From Saxidomus purpurata (Eukaryota > Mollusca > Bivalvia > Venerida > Veneridae), in NCBI GenBank assembly GCA_022818135.1, contig JAFMSR010000001.1:1333921-1397920 (forward strand): a DNA stretch of 64,000 nucleotides, written 5' to 3'. Within the stretch, counting starts at the first letter, position 1; each line of letters opens with the position of its first letter. A program made the position numbers and the translations under genes. The notes beneath the pieces were generated by a model. It had not been told where the DNA came from and did not search any database. It was given only the letters and a program-made list of their open reading frames with translations. Shown here one piece after another: positions 50,501-56,163 of the stretch.

Positions 50501-51405
50501 GATTTCAATTGTCATTTGAGATTTTCAATGGAAATATTCTAAGTTGTTAAACGCTGAACTAAGAAACGCAAACACACATGCCTATTGTGAAATTTGTTGC
50601 TTAAGTATTAAGTTTACAATCAGCATTGCCTTTACGTGGACCAAGAGACATAACCTTGTCTTGCCAAATCAAACTAACCATGACATATTTGCCATGGCAA
50701 AGTAATATATATATATATTTCATTTCTTGATATCAACACTGAAAGACTCTTGCTGAAGAAATGCATGATATTAAGCACATACAATAGATATATATGTATG
50801 TAAGGCGTTCATAACAATGCACGGGTGTGCATCTCTATACATCTTATAAGAAATAAGCAAAATATAATTATTGTTTTGGCCTGGTTACACGTACTTAAGA
50901 TACAGTGACAAATGTATTATATAACAAAATTGTTAACGACCTGCTATAAAGCTAAAACAAAAGCATCTATAACAAAGATCTCTGTGAGTATTTTAAATCA
51001 AATTACTGCCTTCTATTTCATGGTCAATATTTGTCTTCAGTTAAAGACTAGTAGAGCGAACATTAATATAATCTTATGTTAAGTGCTACTTTAAAAAGAT
51101 GTGCTTTATTTAATTTCATAAATCAATGCATAAACTTCATATGAAAAGATTTCTTAACTCATGCAATAAATATTAAATGTATCAAAAACTAAAGTTTCTT
51201 TTCATTCTTACTTATCGCAATTTCAAGCCTTAGTCTAAACATATCTTAAATTATATTATACAGAACTATAATTAATTAACACACAATACAATTAACACAC
51301 CTTAGCAGCTTTTTCCTCAGCTATTCTCCTCTCGATGTTGAAAAGAGAATCGCGAGTAAAACGTCGGAACGGCGTGAATTCCTCGTTTTCTTCAACGTCC
51401 CCCAT
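2487..51405 (-). CDS. Nav1: Voltage-gated sodium channel alpha subunit (Nav1/para type), 3'-truncated by window
   Basis: Multi-exon gene; individual exons are listed separately. The product is a plasma-membrane channel of four homologous domains that carries the Na+ current of action potentials. Visible in order: cytosolic N-terminus; domain I (S4 with R/K every third residue, pore motif MTQDYWENL); a Ser-rich I-II linker with SLPGSPF and [12 protein letters not shown], shared with insect para; domain II (pore [10 protein letters not shown]); an acidic II-III linker; domain III (S4 [14 protein letters not shown], pore TYKGW); and the III-IV linker with MFM and AIPRP. The D, E and K of the DEKA filter are present, so this is a sodium rather than calcium channel. 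All exon phases agree, giving about 1,472 codons. Domain IV and the C-terminus are missing only because the window ends; no domain IV exon was seen in 1-2486. Three exons occur as tandem alternatives. Confidence 0.97.
3894..4001 (-). CDS. Nav1: Nav1 exon 28a: III-IV inactivation gate, alternative version A
   Basis: 36 codons, phase 0 at both ends: [20 protein letters not shown], then [16 protein letters not shown], acceptor TTGTTCAG, donor GTCAGT. MFM is the invertebrate form of the IFM fast-inactivation particle. It has the Gly-Gly pair that acts as hinge next to the particle. At the position of the conserved linker serine phosphorylated by PKC in vertebrates it has Gly (QGRSP). The sister exon is 1.3 kb downstream. 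Confidence 0.93.
4775..5856. mobile_element. Bivalve-type dispersed repeat with four internal repeat units
   Basis: Begins GGGGGCCATGATGGCC and TCGCTCACCTGAG; ends ACGGCCGACGGCCGACGAACC, CATCCAAAAAGCTCACC and GAGGTGAGCTAAAAG. The ends carry CTCACCT and AGGTGAG in inverted order. Inside are four diverged units of about 150-165 nt, recognised by (G/A)CATGAT(T)TGAACAA at 5045, 5196, 5360 and 5525 and by 'TTAGCTCTA-ACCTTGTG'. A central block of such units is typical of non-autonomous Helitron/Helentron-like elements of bivalves (inference). It lies in the intron between exons 27 and 28a. Confidence 0.75.
5946..6083 (-). CDS. Nav1: Nav1 exon 27: domain III S6
   Basis: 46 codons, phase 0 in and out, acceptor ATATTGCAG, donor GTAAGT. 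Reads [20 protein letters not shown], then [20 protein letters not shown] and NKQKKK. S6 leads straight into the III-IV linker, and NFNxQKKK is the conserved start of the inactivation gate. Confidence 0.97.
7999..8055 (-). CDS. Nav1: Nav1 exon 26b: domain III selectivity filter, alternative version B
   Basis: 57 nt, phase 0 at both ends: [19 protein letters not shown], acceptor TTTCAG, donor GTAAGA. It keeps the DEKA Lys (codon 8044-8046) but has Ser (codon 8032-8034) where 26a has Glu at the outer ring; it also differs at five other sites nearer the C-terminal end. Same length and phases as 26a. The frame, splice sites and filter motif are intact, so it is a usable alternative rather than a relic. 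Confidence 0.92.
8276..8332 (-). CDS. Nav1: Nav1 exon 26a: domain III selectivity filter, alternative version A
   Basis: 57 nt, phase 0 at both ends: [19 protein letters not shown], acceptor ACTTTCAG, donor GTAGGT. Lys (codon 8321-8323) is the K of DEKA, which makes the pore sodium-selective. Four residues on, at the outer-ring site, is Glu (codon 8309-8311), giving an acidic vestibule. A 19-codon sister exon lies 220 nt downstream with identical phases, so the pair must be alternatives; using both would duplicate the pore loop. Confidence 0.93.
8371..8454 (-). repeat. Two exact 42-nt tandem copies, pyrimidine-rich in the transcript, upstream of exon 26a
   Basis: Copies at 8371-8412 and 8413-8454. 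In the transcript each contains CTCTCTTTCTCTTGTTG, like binding sites of the splicing repressor PTB (CUCUCU, UCUU). They end about 38 nt before the exon 26a acceptor, a place where PTB-type proteins commonly act. Binding is inference. Confidence 0.8.
8711..8990 (+). mobile_element. tRNA-derived SINE
   Basis: The head has a polymerase III A box (GTAGTCGATTGGTTAACGCT) and B box-like GATTTGAATCCCGG, spaced as in a tRNA, followed by a non-tRNA body. No cloverleaf stem pairing is kept, so it is not a functional tRNA. Lies between exons 25 and 26a. Confidence 0.65.
8991..12550. other. Intron 25/26, rest: no exon seen
   Basis: AT-rich. Contains a TGACGTCA at 9547-9554 and a dispersed-repeat tail (GCGGACGGACGAAGGGAC) near 10210. 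No coding exon recognised. Confidence 0.65.
12551..12814 (-). CDS. Nav1: Nav1 exon 25: domain III S5 and outer loop
   Basis: 88 codons, phase 0 in and out, donor GTAAGT. Reads [21 protein letters not shown]5 [20 protein letters not shown], then an extracellular loop with N-glycosylation sequons (NAT, NKT, NYT), ending [14 protein letters not shown] at the pore helix. It must be followed by an exon starting AT[FY]KGW; two such exons follow. Confidence 0.97.
13074..13196 (-). CDS. Nav1: Nav1 exon 24: domain III S3-S4 voltage sensor
   Basis: 41 codons, phase 0 in and out, donor GTGAGT. S3 end [20 protein letters not shown], then S4 [20 protein letters not shown] with the conserved Pro. In insects this region is encoded by a mutually exclusive exon pair; only one copy was found here. 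Confidence 0.96.
14239..14412 (-). CDS. Nav1: Nav1 exon 23: domain III S2-S3
   Basis: 58 codons, phase 0 in and out, donor GTAAGT. Reads [21 protein letters not shown]2 [21 protein letters not shown]3 [18 protein letters not shown]. The motif [14 protein letters not shown] is diagnostic of Nav domain III. Confidence 0.97.
14720..15067 (-). CDS. Nav1: Nav1 exon 22: II-III linker and domain III S1
   Basis: 116 codons, phase 0 in and out, donor GTAAGT. A Ser-rich start ([20 protein letters not shown]) is followed by an acidic stretch [14 protein letters not shown], then [20 protein letters not shown] and [12 protein letters not shown]. The last part is the conserved entry to S1 of domain III (para: LIEDKYFETAVITMILMSSLAL). 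The acceptor is TTTTGAAG, less pyrimidine-rich than usual, so the first residues could shift. Confidence 0.9.
15256..15675. mobile_element. MITE with pogo-like termini, split by a later insertion
   Basis: Left end TACAGTTAATTCCGTATATA, right end TATATACGGAGTTTACTGTA; the two are imperfect inverted repeats. Internal 'TGTGTTCCTTATATCC' occurs on both sides of the insertion. A related, uninterrupted copy is at 25757-25941. Confidence 0.7.
15358..15608. mobile_element. Short copy of the same bivalve dispersed repeat, inserted in a MITE
   Basis: Starts AACAAGAGGGCCATGATGGC with TATCGCTCACCCGAGTAC and ends CTCAGGCGAGCTAAAA, the same ends as the element at 4775-5856 but without the four-unit core. 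It interrupts the MITE at 15256-15675. Confidence 0.75.
15854..15882 (-). CDS. Nav1: Nav1 exon 21: 29-nt exon in II-III linker
   Basis: Phase 1 in and 0 out: (E)LNGDTVDAM, with acceptor CTTTTTCAG and donor GTAAGA, both strong. Being 29 nt it cannot be skipped without a frameshift. It links exon 20 (phase 1) to exon 22 (phase 0), which supports it. Confidence 0.7.
17783..18692. mobile_element. Non-autonomous DNA transposon with long imperfect terminal inverted repeats
   Basis: Left arm GGGTAACCCGG, ACGACAATTCGTCGAAAGAC; right arm reversed GGGTTACCCTGGATCTACGA, then CATTCGTCGAAAGACACTTG. The arms stay alignable for over 100 nt (GAATA-GACA, GTCGAA). The interior has no coding frame of note. It lies in the 5 kb intron between exons 20 and 21. 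Confidence 0.75.
18900..19255. mobile_element. Foldback element (MITE) with about 85-nt arms and a CRE-rich centre
   Basis: Left arm about 18930-19012, right arm about 19158-19250: GTCATGAATATGATCAACAT and TTTAAAAAGTGTAGACA recur inverted. The centre (19040-19095) has ACGTCACGTC, TGACGTCA and AAATGACGTTT. Confidence 0.7.
19490..20490. repeat. Probable degraded dispersed repeat ending in GGACGGACGGAC
   Basis: Phrases such as 'ATTTTGGTAGAGGGCTATTT' and a tail AGACAGACGGACGGACGGAC resemble dispersed repeats of bivalve genomes. Boundaries not defined. Confidence 0.35.
21058..21236 (-). CDS. Nav1: Nav1 exon 20: start of II-III linker (3' end uncertain)
   Basis: Phase 2 in: (R)[20 protein letters not shown], then [15 protein letters not shown] and [15 protein letters not shown]; para has RFKSWVKR at the same place. 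Acceptor TAATTGCAG is good. The next exon needs phase 1 out. Three donors fit: GTTCAC (used here), GTAAAG after the CI of DDRCI (about 21104), and GTAAAA after TKE. The open frame and its regular composition up to the first favour the long form, but that donor is weak. In-frame stop follows 20 nt beyond. Confidence 0.65.
21470..21665. repeat. Dispersed repeat with (CCGA)n tail
   Basis: Starts AAAGGGGCATAACTCTGCAA and ends with GACCGACCGACCGACGGACC. The same style of ending occurs near 10205 and 20450. Between exons 19 and 20. Confidence 0.45.
22040..22158 (-). CDS. Nav1: Nav1 exon 19: domain II S6
   Basis: 119 nt, phase 0 in and 2 out, donor GTAAAT. Reads [20 protein letters not shown], then [20 protein letters not shown]6 with its conserved Asn is followed by the start of the II-III linker; KLAEAFNR matches para KIAEAFNR. 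Confidence 0.95.
23486..23827 (-). CDS. Nav1: Nav1 exon 18: domain II S4, S5 and pore
   Basis: 114 codons, phase 0 in and out, donor GTAAGA. S4 finishes [15 protein letters not shown]5 is [20 protein letters not shown], and the pore reads [15 protein letters not shown]. The Glu (codon 23576-23578) is the E of DEKA. The Asp three residues later (codon 23567-23569) occupies the outer-ring site that is Glu in most Nav channels. The exon ends IGNLV at the start of S6. Confidence 0.97.
24213..24386 (-). CDS. Nav1: Nav1 exon 17: domain II S2-S4 start
   Basis: 58 codons, phase 0 in and out, donor GTAATT. S2 is [21 protein letters not shown]3 is [20 protein letters not shown], and S4 begins [10 protein letters not shown]. 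The S2 Glu and the DGWNIFD motif are conserved countercharges. Confidence 0.96.
24722..25026 (-). CDS. Nav1: Nav1 exon 16: end of I-II linker and domain II S1
   Basis: 305 nt, phase 1 in and 0 out, donor GTACGA. Starts [13 protein letters not shown] (para has DVMVLNDIIEQ), then a linker ending in [20 protein letters not shown], then the S1 helix [20 protein letters not shown] and the S1-S2 loop [12 protein letters not shown]. Confidence 0.95.
25328..25403 (-). CDS. Nav1: Nav1 exon 15: I-II linker
   Basis: 76 nt, phase 0 in and 1 out, acceptor TTCTTCAG, donor GTACAA. Reads [20 protein letters not shown], then QVDPK. Short cytosolic linker exon whose phase fits both neighbours. Confidence 0.87.
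25757..25941. mobile_element. MITE with terminal inverted repeats (pogo/mariner-like ends)
   Basis: Left end TACAGTAAACTCCGTTTATA, right end TATACGGAGTCG...CAGTTTACTGTA. Shares GGGACCATTTAAAT and GTTCCTTATATCCG with the element at 15256. Lies in the intron between exons 14 and 15. Confidence 0.7.
27142..27555 (-). CDS. Nav1: Nav1 exon 14: I-II linker, phosphorylation-rich
   Basis: 138 codons, phase 0 in and out, acceptor ATTTACAG, donor GTGAGT. Starts [10 protein letters not shown] and includes [16 protein letters not shown], both nearly the same as in para. It carries basic-Ser sites fitting protein kinase A (RRAST, RRSSY) and several SP dipeptides (HSPRSPDK). In the family this cytosolic linker is the main site of kinase control of current size. 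The reading frame continues past the donor into the intron for 5 codons before a stop. Confidence 0.94.
28133..28324 (-). CDS. Nav1: Nav1 exon 13: I-II linker
   Basis: 64 codons, phase 0 in and out, acceptor CTTTACAG, donor GTACAT. Starts [20 protein letters not shown] and is rich in Ser, Pro and acidic residues ([20 protein letters not shown]). Cytosolic linker with several Ser-Pro sites; sequence is not strongly conserved, but splice sites and frame are clean. Confidence 0.88.
29946..30002 (-). CDS. Nav1: Nav1 exon 12 (candidate, optional): Ser-rich piece of I-II linker
   Basis: 57 nt, phase 0 at both ends: [19 protein letters not shown]. Acceptor AATACAG is good. The donor is weak: either GAG/GTGCTG at 29945 or CGC/GTACTG at 29933, the latter adding VLYR. 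Both keep frame, and exons 11 and 13 join in phase without it. This suggests an optional cassette, a known behaviour of the I-II linker in para genes. It could also be a chance open stretch. Confidence 0.5.
30448..30876. repeat. Four-copy tandem repeat, unit about 106 nt
   Basis: Copies begin with CACGTT(GATGA) at 30448, 30554, 30660 and 30763 (106, 106, 103 and about 112 nt). Each holds ATAATGCTTAGG, CAGAAAACAGTTCACTAAAT and TAAAGGGATGGGATT. The first two differ by only two or three bases. In the intron between exons 11 and 12. Confidence 0.92.
31930..32110. repeat. Foldback repeat, arms about 75 nt
   Basis: Left arm has GTTATTGTCTAATTAACAA and GATGCGCAGTTAT; right arm has the inverted TTGTTAATTAGACGATGAAC and ACTGCGCATAACTCC. 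Likely a small MITE. Confidence 0.7.
33457..33621 (-). CDS. Nav1: Nav1 exon 11: domain I S6 and start of I-II linker
   Basis: 55 codons, phase 0 in and out, donor GTACAG. S6 reads [20 protein letters not shown], then [10 protein letters not shown], followed by an acidic helix ([12 protein letters not shown]). The Asn in LINLILA is at the conserved S6 position. All canonical for Nav1. Confidence 0.95.
34234..34378 (-). CDS. Nav1: Nav1 exon 10: domain I pore loop
   Basis: 145 nt, phase 2 in and 0 out, acceptor TTCCAG, donor GTAAGA. Cys-rich outer loop ([20 protein letters not shown]) followed by [20 protein letters not shown] and YWENLYML. The Asp of MTQD is the D of the DEKA filter. The next residue is Tyr, the aromatic that supports high tetrodotoxin affinity in vertebrate channels. 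The Glu of YWE is the outer-ring acid. Confidence 0.96.
34379..38124. other. Intron 9/10, 3.7 kb, no gene seen
   Basis: AT-rich DNA. The plus-strand open frame at 37796-38107 has no recognisable domain and biased composition. One TGACGTCA palindrome at 38097-38104 lies 20 nt inside the intron after exon 9. Confidence 0.75.
34700..34700. other. Other introns: nothing beyond splice sites seen
   Basis: The introns at 2592-3893, 6084-7998, 13197-14238, 15883-17782, 22159-23485, 27556-28132, 28325-29945, 30877-33456, 40549-42195 and 50025-51300 were read and, apart from features listed here, show no exon, RNA gene or clear repeat. Position given is only a placeholder. Confidence 0.5.
38125..38185 (-). 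CDS. Nav1: Nav1 exon 9: domain I extracellular loop
   Basis: 61 nt, phase 1 in and 2 out, donor GTGAGT. Reads [20 protein letters not shown]. Small extracellular turret exon between S5 and the pore helix of domain I. Sequence here is poorly conserved in the family; the call rests on strong splice sites, phase continuity and one Cys in the expected area. Confidence 0.87.
39082..39285 (-). CDS. Nav1: Nav1 exon 8: domain I S4-S5 linker, S5 and outer loop
   Basis: 204 nt, phase 1 in and 1 out, donor GTTAGT. Begins [20 protein letters not shown] (S4-S5 linker), then the S5 helix [19 protein letters not shown], then an extracellular loop with Cys and two N-glycosylation sequons (NVT, NFT). It contains a TGACGTCA palindrome at 39215-39222, which in the coding strand simply encodes part of S5. 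Confidence 0.95.
39653..39747 (-). CDS. Nav1: Nav1 exon 7: domain I S4 voltage sensor
   Basis: 95 nt, phase 2 in and 1 out, donor GTAAGT. After [10 protein letters not shown] the S4 helix reads [20 protein letters not shown], with positive residues every third position, nearly identical to para. No duplicate copy of this exon was found nearby, although vertebrates alternate at this position (exons 5N/5A). Confidence 0.95.
40420..40548 (-). CDS. Nav1: Nav1 exon 6: domain I S2-S3
   Basis: 129 nt, phase 2 in and 2 out, acceptor TTTTACAG, donor GTATGT. Reads [20 protein letters not shown], then [22 protein letters not shown]. This is the S2 helix, the S2-S3 turn with its basic residues, and S3 with the conserved YLRDxWNWLDF motif whose Asp pairs with gating charges. 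Confidence 0.95.
42196..42285 (-). CDS. Nav1: Nav1 exon 5b: domain I S1, alternative version B
   Basis: 90 nt, phase 2 in and 2 out. Reads (P)[20 protein letters not shown], then [10 protein letters not shown]. It is clearly paralogous to exon 5a (FSI-V-LTI--NC-FMT shared). The acceptor is AC (ATGTTCAC) with a perfect U12 branch site; the donor is GTAAGT. Unlike 5a it contains an NHT sequon in the extracellular S1-S2 loop, so the isoform could be N-glycosylated there. It also has a different loop charge and one extra residue. A dead copy is unlikely: the frame, both splice sites and the branch site are intact. Confidence 0.9.
42296..42305 (-). promoter_or_regulatory. U12 branch site for exon 5b
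   Basis: Minus strand reads TTTCCTTAAC, containing an exact U12 branch consensus, 10 nt before the AC acceptor. The acceptor can therefore pair only with a U12 donor such as the one at 45649. Confidence 0.9.
43369..43389 (-). promoter_or_regulatory. Three TGCATG (RBFOX-type) motifs downstream of exon 5a
   Basis: The plus strand has CATGCA at 43369-43374, 43375-43380 and 43384-43389, so the transcript has three UGCAUG hexamers about 40-60 nt into the intron after exon 5a. UGCAUG is the RBFOX binding site, and when placed just downstream of an exon it usually promotes inclusion. No such cluster follows exon 5b. A 17-nt direct duplication (43331-43364) lies next to it. Confidence 0.6.
43431..43517 (-). 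CDS. Nav1: Nav1 exon 5a: domain I S1, alternative version A
   Basis: 87 nt, phase 2 in and 2 out. Reads (P)[20 protein letters not shown], then ETPGGEYTE. This is the S1 membrane helix and the first part of the extracellular S1-S2 loop of domain I, typical of the family (LFS...NCI). The acceptor is AC (TATATCTAC) with a U12 branch site; the donor is an ordinary GTAAGT. A second copy lies 1.1 kb downstream at 42196-42285 with the same phases, so only one should be used per mRNA. A run of three TGCATG motifs follows the donor. Confidence 0.92.
43527..43535 (-). promoter_or_regulatory. U12 branch site for exon 5a
   Basis: Minus strand reads CTCCTTAAC, 9 nt before the AC acceptor of exon 5a. It matches the U12 branch consensus TTCCTTAAC at 8 of 9 positions. 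Confidence 0.85.
44083..44245 (+). mobile_element. tRNA-derived SINE, copy 1
   Basis: Contains a B box (GGGTTCGAGCCCCACTAGGA) and the body CACCAGTACTGGTTTTTCCA, GGAAGCGGACTTGAGAGTGA. It matches the copy at 61840-62003 over about 150 nt on the opposite strand. The A-box end is poorly kept. It lies in the intron that follows the U12 donor's target exon region (between exons 4 and 5a). Confidence 0.7.
45640..45649 (-). promoter_or_regulatory. U12-type AT-AC 5' splice site
   Basis: On the minus strand the intron starts ATATCCTTTA, identical to the U12 AT-AC donor consensus. It is the only donor available to both alternative domain I S1 exons. Confidence 0.93.
45650..45768 (-). CDS. Nav1: Nav1 exon 4: end of N-terminus and start of domain I S1; ends at a U12 AT-AC donor
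   Basis: 119 nt, phase 0 in and 2 out. It encodes [20 protein letters not shown] and continues to [15 protein letters not shown], the conserved pre-S1 segment. No GT lies at the 3' boundary. The exon is followed by ATATCCTTTA, a perfect U12-type AT-AC donor. Vertebrate SCN genes also carry an AT-AC intron early in the gene, as I recall at this same point before S1, which supports the boundary. The split Pro codon (CC+N) is completed by either alternative exon 5. Confidence 0.93.
46663..46848 (-). CDS. Nav1: Nav1 exon 3: cytosolic N-terminus (residues 43-104)
   Basis: 62 codons, phase 0 in and out, donor GTAAAT. It opens with an Ala/Glu/Asp-rich stretch and ends in the family motif [13 protein letters not shown], which matches para LEDIDPYYSN and vertebrate LEDLDPYY. 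This is the conserved N-terminal tail just before S1, facing the cytosol. Confidence 0.93.
46849..50003. other. Intron 2/3, no gene seen
   Basis: AT-rich, with the MITE at 48409-48752. At 49330-49520 there are four loose repeats of 'CAACAAAACCT(T)-GATTTC-GTGTGA' type. No exon recognised. Confidence 0.7.
48409..48752. mobile_element. MITE, nearly complete foldback of about 345 nt
   Basis: Ends GTGGGGAATCACATGATCA and TGATCACGTGATTCCCCAC. Pairing continues inward through TCTCTAAATAAAAGTAAAT, GTAGCCTATGTTATG and TATTCTAGAAC to ACTCAGGTCT, so each arm is about 155 nt. In the intron between exons 2 and 3. Confidence 0.85.
50004..50024 (-). CDS. Nav1: Nav1 exon 2: 21-nt microexon (residues 36-42)
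   Basis: Reads EEELAKL, in phase 0 at both ends, flanked by CTGCTTTTAG and GTAAGC. It extends the charged N-terminal helix. Because it is 21 nt and phase-neutral it can be skipped without frame change. Exon 1 (phase 0 out) and exon 3 (phase 0 in) join equally well without it, so it may be an alternative cassette. Its small size makes the call depend on the splice sites and on reading-frame fit. Confidence 0.72.
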
Positions 51406-51433
51406 TGTGCTGCAGATTCCAAAATATGCAGCT
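51301..51433 (-). CDS. Nav1: Nav1 exon 1: 28 nt of 5' UTR plus start codon and N-terminus (residues 1-35)
   Basis: Coding part is 51301-51405 (35 codons), beginning [20 protein letters not shown] and ending at a GTGTGT donor in phase 0. The motif FxPFxRxSLxxIExRIAEE matches the N-terminus of para and vertebrate Nav proteins, which fixes the start ATG at 51405. A TTATTTCAG acceptor at 51434 leaves 28 nt of 5' UTR in this exon, so at least one non-coding exon lies upstream at higher coordinates. The segment is cytosolic. Confidence 0.92.
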
Positions 51434-52144
51434 CTGAAATAAAATGAATTATTTGATATCACAGACTACACGCTCTTAAATAAATATATGTGGCAAATTT
51501 AAAGGAAATATCTAGTACAAAGTTTAGGTCATCAATTGAAAACACAATTAAACTTGGAAATCTAAATGATCTAAAATGTTACAAAACTGAATCTATTCTG
51601 CACAAACAAGTTGTTGCATAGTCCAAACATTTTCTCATTTTCTAAAGAGATCAGTACAGTACGTACAAAACCAAATGAAGAATGGAATTGAATTTGGACA
51701 CTGGCGAAACGGGGTAAAAGTTTTTTGTGAAAGTTTTTAGAACATTAAACTCTTTTAGCATAACAATGTAATATCAAGATTTTACACTTTCATTTAACCG
51801 TTGTTCGTTAGACCACTTTACTTTCGTAAGAATTAATACGAATATTTTTCTTCTCTTTTTGTCCCAAAAGATACGATACTTTCGGTGTAATAATGAAGTT
51901 ATGAGAAATGTCGACAGAGGAATTTGTGTACACGTTGCATTGTCACATACAAAGACGGGGACTTAACAGCTTCTTTACCAGCTCAGACATCGACACATCA
52001 GTTGTCTGTCTTGTTAAAAAAGGAATTCAGCGAATTAGAAAACGTCTAACAGTTAACTAGGAATGAATAAGAGTTTTACTTCACACTACTCACTCGTGTA
52101 GACTGAAAAGTGATATAAATTTTAGTCTCTTGCTTTCTTAAGTG

Positions 52145-52440
52145 GTGGTCAGCGAGGTATGAAGCTGAACTTTGTACCAGTGCTGGCTGACTAGCTGGCA
52201 CCCTGGTCAAAATGGCAAAGTAGTCATAACCCTTGAAATTACAAGTGGAAAAGATATTTGAATAGAAAAAAACAAAGTTTTCGCCTAGTTACTTTACTAT
52301 AGGGAATGATTGAAAAAAATTACATTTTTGAAATAAAAGAAAACGCGTCAAAGGGATTATGACTACTATGTCATTTTTGGACCAAGGGATATGACCAAGG
52401 GGATTTTGAGGTCTCCCGGCTGACTAAGAGATTCTTGTGT
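52145..52440. mobile_element. Foldback element upstream of exon 1
   Basis: Left CAAAGTAGTCATAACCCTTG and GACTAGCTGG; right inverted AAGGGATTATGACTACTATG and CCGGCTGACTAAGAG. Probably a MITE. Confidence 0.6.
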
Positions 52441-55400
52441 GGACATGATGTTCAAATGCGATTCAATGTAAATGTTATTCTTTGAAAGACAAAGCTGTTA
52501 AAACATTACCATTCCAGTCTCTTCACTACCTGATATAGTAATGTTGGAACAGTCTGATCAAATTGGCATTACCCTTTTTCGTTCTTGCTTACTTCAATAT
52601 TTAGACAAGTAAACGCATCTTAAGTTAAACACAAAATGATAAAGTACTGAAAAAAATCCTGAACGCAAAATATGGAACTACGGCCATGGCAATACAGACG
52701 ACCTTCATTTGCAAATGTTTCAATCTCATAAAAAACAAGAAATTTCATTTCCTTAAAATCTTTGAACGTTTCATATTTTGAAAGTAAACATAATTTTCCT
52801 CACAAAGATGTGGTGCTGTCAAACAATCGCGTTGAACAGAGTGTATCAAGTAACCCATCTGGCTATAAACACTAACATTATCTGAAGAGGAGGCATCGTA
52901 AATTTCAATATTATATTGCAAGAAAGTATTCCCTAGCGGTTGTCTCTACGCCGCCCTCGATATATCGGAGAAATGTCACTTTTCTGTGAGGGTATAATTC
53001 TTGCTACAAAATTAACCCAAACACAACTGAAAGGCAGTCCGCTCTAGAAATGTAATACAAGTGTCGTCTTGAGCAATATTTAGATTGGTCTTTTGTTGCG
53101 AAGAGGAATGTTTTTTAGTATCTTGTATTAGCTGTGTGAATGAATGGGAAACTGTAGATGTAAACAAGGCTTTGGTAACTTTCCTGATAACTCAAATTCT
53201 TCTAATTCTTCTAAAAGAAAGTTTGCCCTTGCTTAGGTCGATACAGAACCTCTTTCTATAACTAACGTGAAAATACTTGTATAATATGATTGTGTTTGCT
53301 TGAAAGTGCAGACTGGATTTTGTTTGTTTGTATTTAAAAGTGCAGCTGCATATTTTGCGTGCTTGCAGGGGCAGATTGGTCGGTTGTTGGTCTTTCTATA
53401 CTCTACATAAGAAACATTTGCACATCTGTGTATGACAAATCCATAGTTTTGACTAGACATAAACTGTTAATGTTCGTCGACTGGCTTTTTCATCTAAATG
53501 TTTTGATGTTGCAAAAATATTTTTTGATTTCAAGAGACATTATACCATGACATATGCTCTGAACTTCTTGCGCTTAAAAGTAATCTGTCGTCAATAATTG
53601 AAATTACAGTTTTGGTAGCCTCTAATGAACTGAAAACTCGGTTGCTTCTATAGACTTACCATATATATCAATACCTTTACCAAAGTGCAAAGATAATTTA
53701 CAATCCAGCTACAAGAAGGAATTAAAACTCTGCCAGAATAGAACCCATAAACTACGGACTGATCAGTATTAACTGTAAATGAGACGTCTGTACAGAAACA
53801 CGCTATTCAGTAGCTCAATAGGTCTCCTACACAAACCACACAATTACTTTTCTTTAAGTCTAGAGAGCACTTCTGAATATATTTGCATTTCGTATCGACA
53901 ACGTGACCTTTAATAATACCAATGTACGCCTTCTGTGCCTCATACTTTACAAATGAATTGCCTGAAAAAGCTATAACAGAACAATACTTGATACTGTCCG
54001 TGGAGAAACACATATTTCGGTCAATAGGCATGAGAACAAAAATGGTTTTGTCGCTTATCTAAATAAACTTTTGTGATTCTCCATTCCAGAGTTGTGAGGT
54101 TTACCATAACCGTACAAGCAAATTAGTGAAACTGAATTAACTGCCATCCATAGCTGACATAACAACGAAGGCCAAGGACAATGCACTGATATCAACTATC
54201 ATTTTCTGTCGACTTATTTTTTGATCTTACGTAATTATTGTAAAAAACTGTTTAAAGGACCTTACAGCAACATGCTTTCTGAATTCTGAACAGAAACTAG
54301 CATCTTCGAAGTTGGACTTGAATGCTACCTTGACTTTTTACCTGCTGTCCCTAAAAACATTTGAACAATCAGACAAAAAGGTTTATTTAAAGATTGCAAA
54401 ATTTACATCCCCATTTCAAGGGAAATTACTTATACTGACTTATTCTAATCTGGCAAAATGTATCTCCCTTGTTTTAGAGGCACATCACTCTTTTGAAGAA
54501 AACAAACATTTAAAGTACTAGACGAAAGGCCTGTTCTGCTTGTTGAAGTCTCTCAAACAACAATTTGAGCTTTAAGGCGCAAAGTTATGATACATAAGTG
54601 TGTGAAGTTTAAAGACCATGGGGCTTGGTTTAGATAATCTTGATATACAAGACAGGTAAAATGTGGAAGCATTGTTTATAACACGCTGTATACAGTACAG
54701 TCGTATAGGATTTAATAGATGTATCTTTGAAAAACGTAAATTTTGTAACTTCAATTCTTAATATTGCCAATAGAGGAAGTAGTCTGTGTGCTGTGAATTT
54801 GCTTATTGACAAGGCTGACCCAGAATTATGTAATACAGCGCAGTGGTAGTAAAGTAAATCACTTCATCAATTCTAAAACGTTATCTATCTCCCAGCATGT
54901 AGTAGGCAGTAATAAACAGTGGTATCACACTCAATACACTGAACATCCGCCACTGCATTCTCGGTCTTTAAATCTATAGTCCAATACTCAGAGAGGTCGT
55001 TGGGTTTAATTGTATACTCTATGACAATATTACTATGTCTCTTATTAATATTTCCAGAAAATATTTTAATGGAGTCATTACTTGGTCACATGATTTGTCG
55101 TAGTGTTATTGATTAGAGTCGATTAAGCTATTGCATTTGAAGTAGCAGGTGATTTGGTTCTTCCGCTCGTGCTTATTGATGCTGATCTGTATATTCAAAG
55201 ATCCTTGCAACGATCGATTTGATTTGAATTTCATACTGAATCATACTGAATCGATACGTAAAGCACGAAAGATGCAGAAATGAATAAGTAATTGAATGTT
55301 GCATAATTGAGTGCACGCATGCAATTGTTTTGTTGTTTCTTTGCGAAACTTTGCAAGGAATGATCATCACGTTATGTTAAGCCTCTTGTAACAGGAAATG

Positions 55401-56163
55401 TGACTTTTCAAACATTGATTACAGTACAGCAATGATTTTAATGATTCAATGCAGTGAAATATAAAATCTTTACGAAAAGCCTCACACCAACAGCTGTAAG
55501 GTATGTGATTCTATGAAATAATGAATTAAACAGTTGTGCTTTATAGATGTTGCCACTTACACTTTCAAATCCGTTCATTTAAAACACAAAAGTCATTACC
55601 ATCTGCAAAATTATAATTATGGCTCCTTGATGAACCATGTTGAGAAACTGCCAAACCATTTAACATGTTTGTCTTTTAATAAAGAACAGAAAATAAACAA
55701 ATATATGTACTGCATAAGTATAATATAGTTTGTAAAATTGTGCATATGTTTCCCCTATAAGTCGGTCTATGATACAATTTAAATGGTCTTAAATTTGAGA
55801 ATTGTAGCTGTATTCAATAGAGCTGCCCTTATAAATTCTCAGTCACAGACACAATTAGCAACAGAACTACATCGGCAAAAATAGCAAACACTGATACAAA
55901 TAGTACATATGTAAACAGTACTTTTTCCTACCGGCAGAGTCCCTACTTAACATTAATTTGGTTTACTATGGTTTTCTTACTATTATGTACAGCTGGGACA
56001 ACTTAACGCTTATGACCCCCAGTGTCTTCCTTTGGGTTTTTCACAATAAAAATCAACCATGTCCAGTAGGTTTACAAGCTTCTTGAAAAAGGTAGCAAAA
56101 CTGGGAAGCGCACTTAGTCTTGTAGAGTTTGTAAATGATAAAAACATGCGTGGACTTATTAAG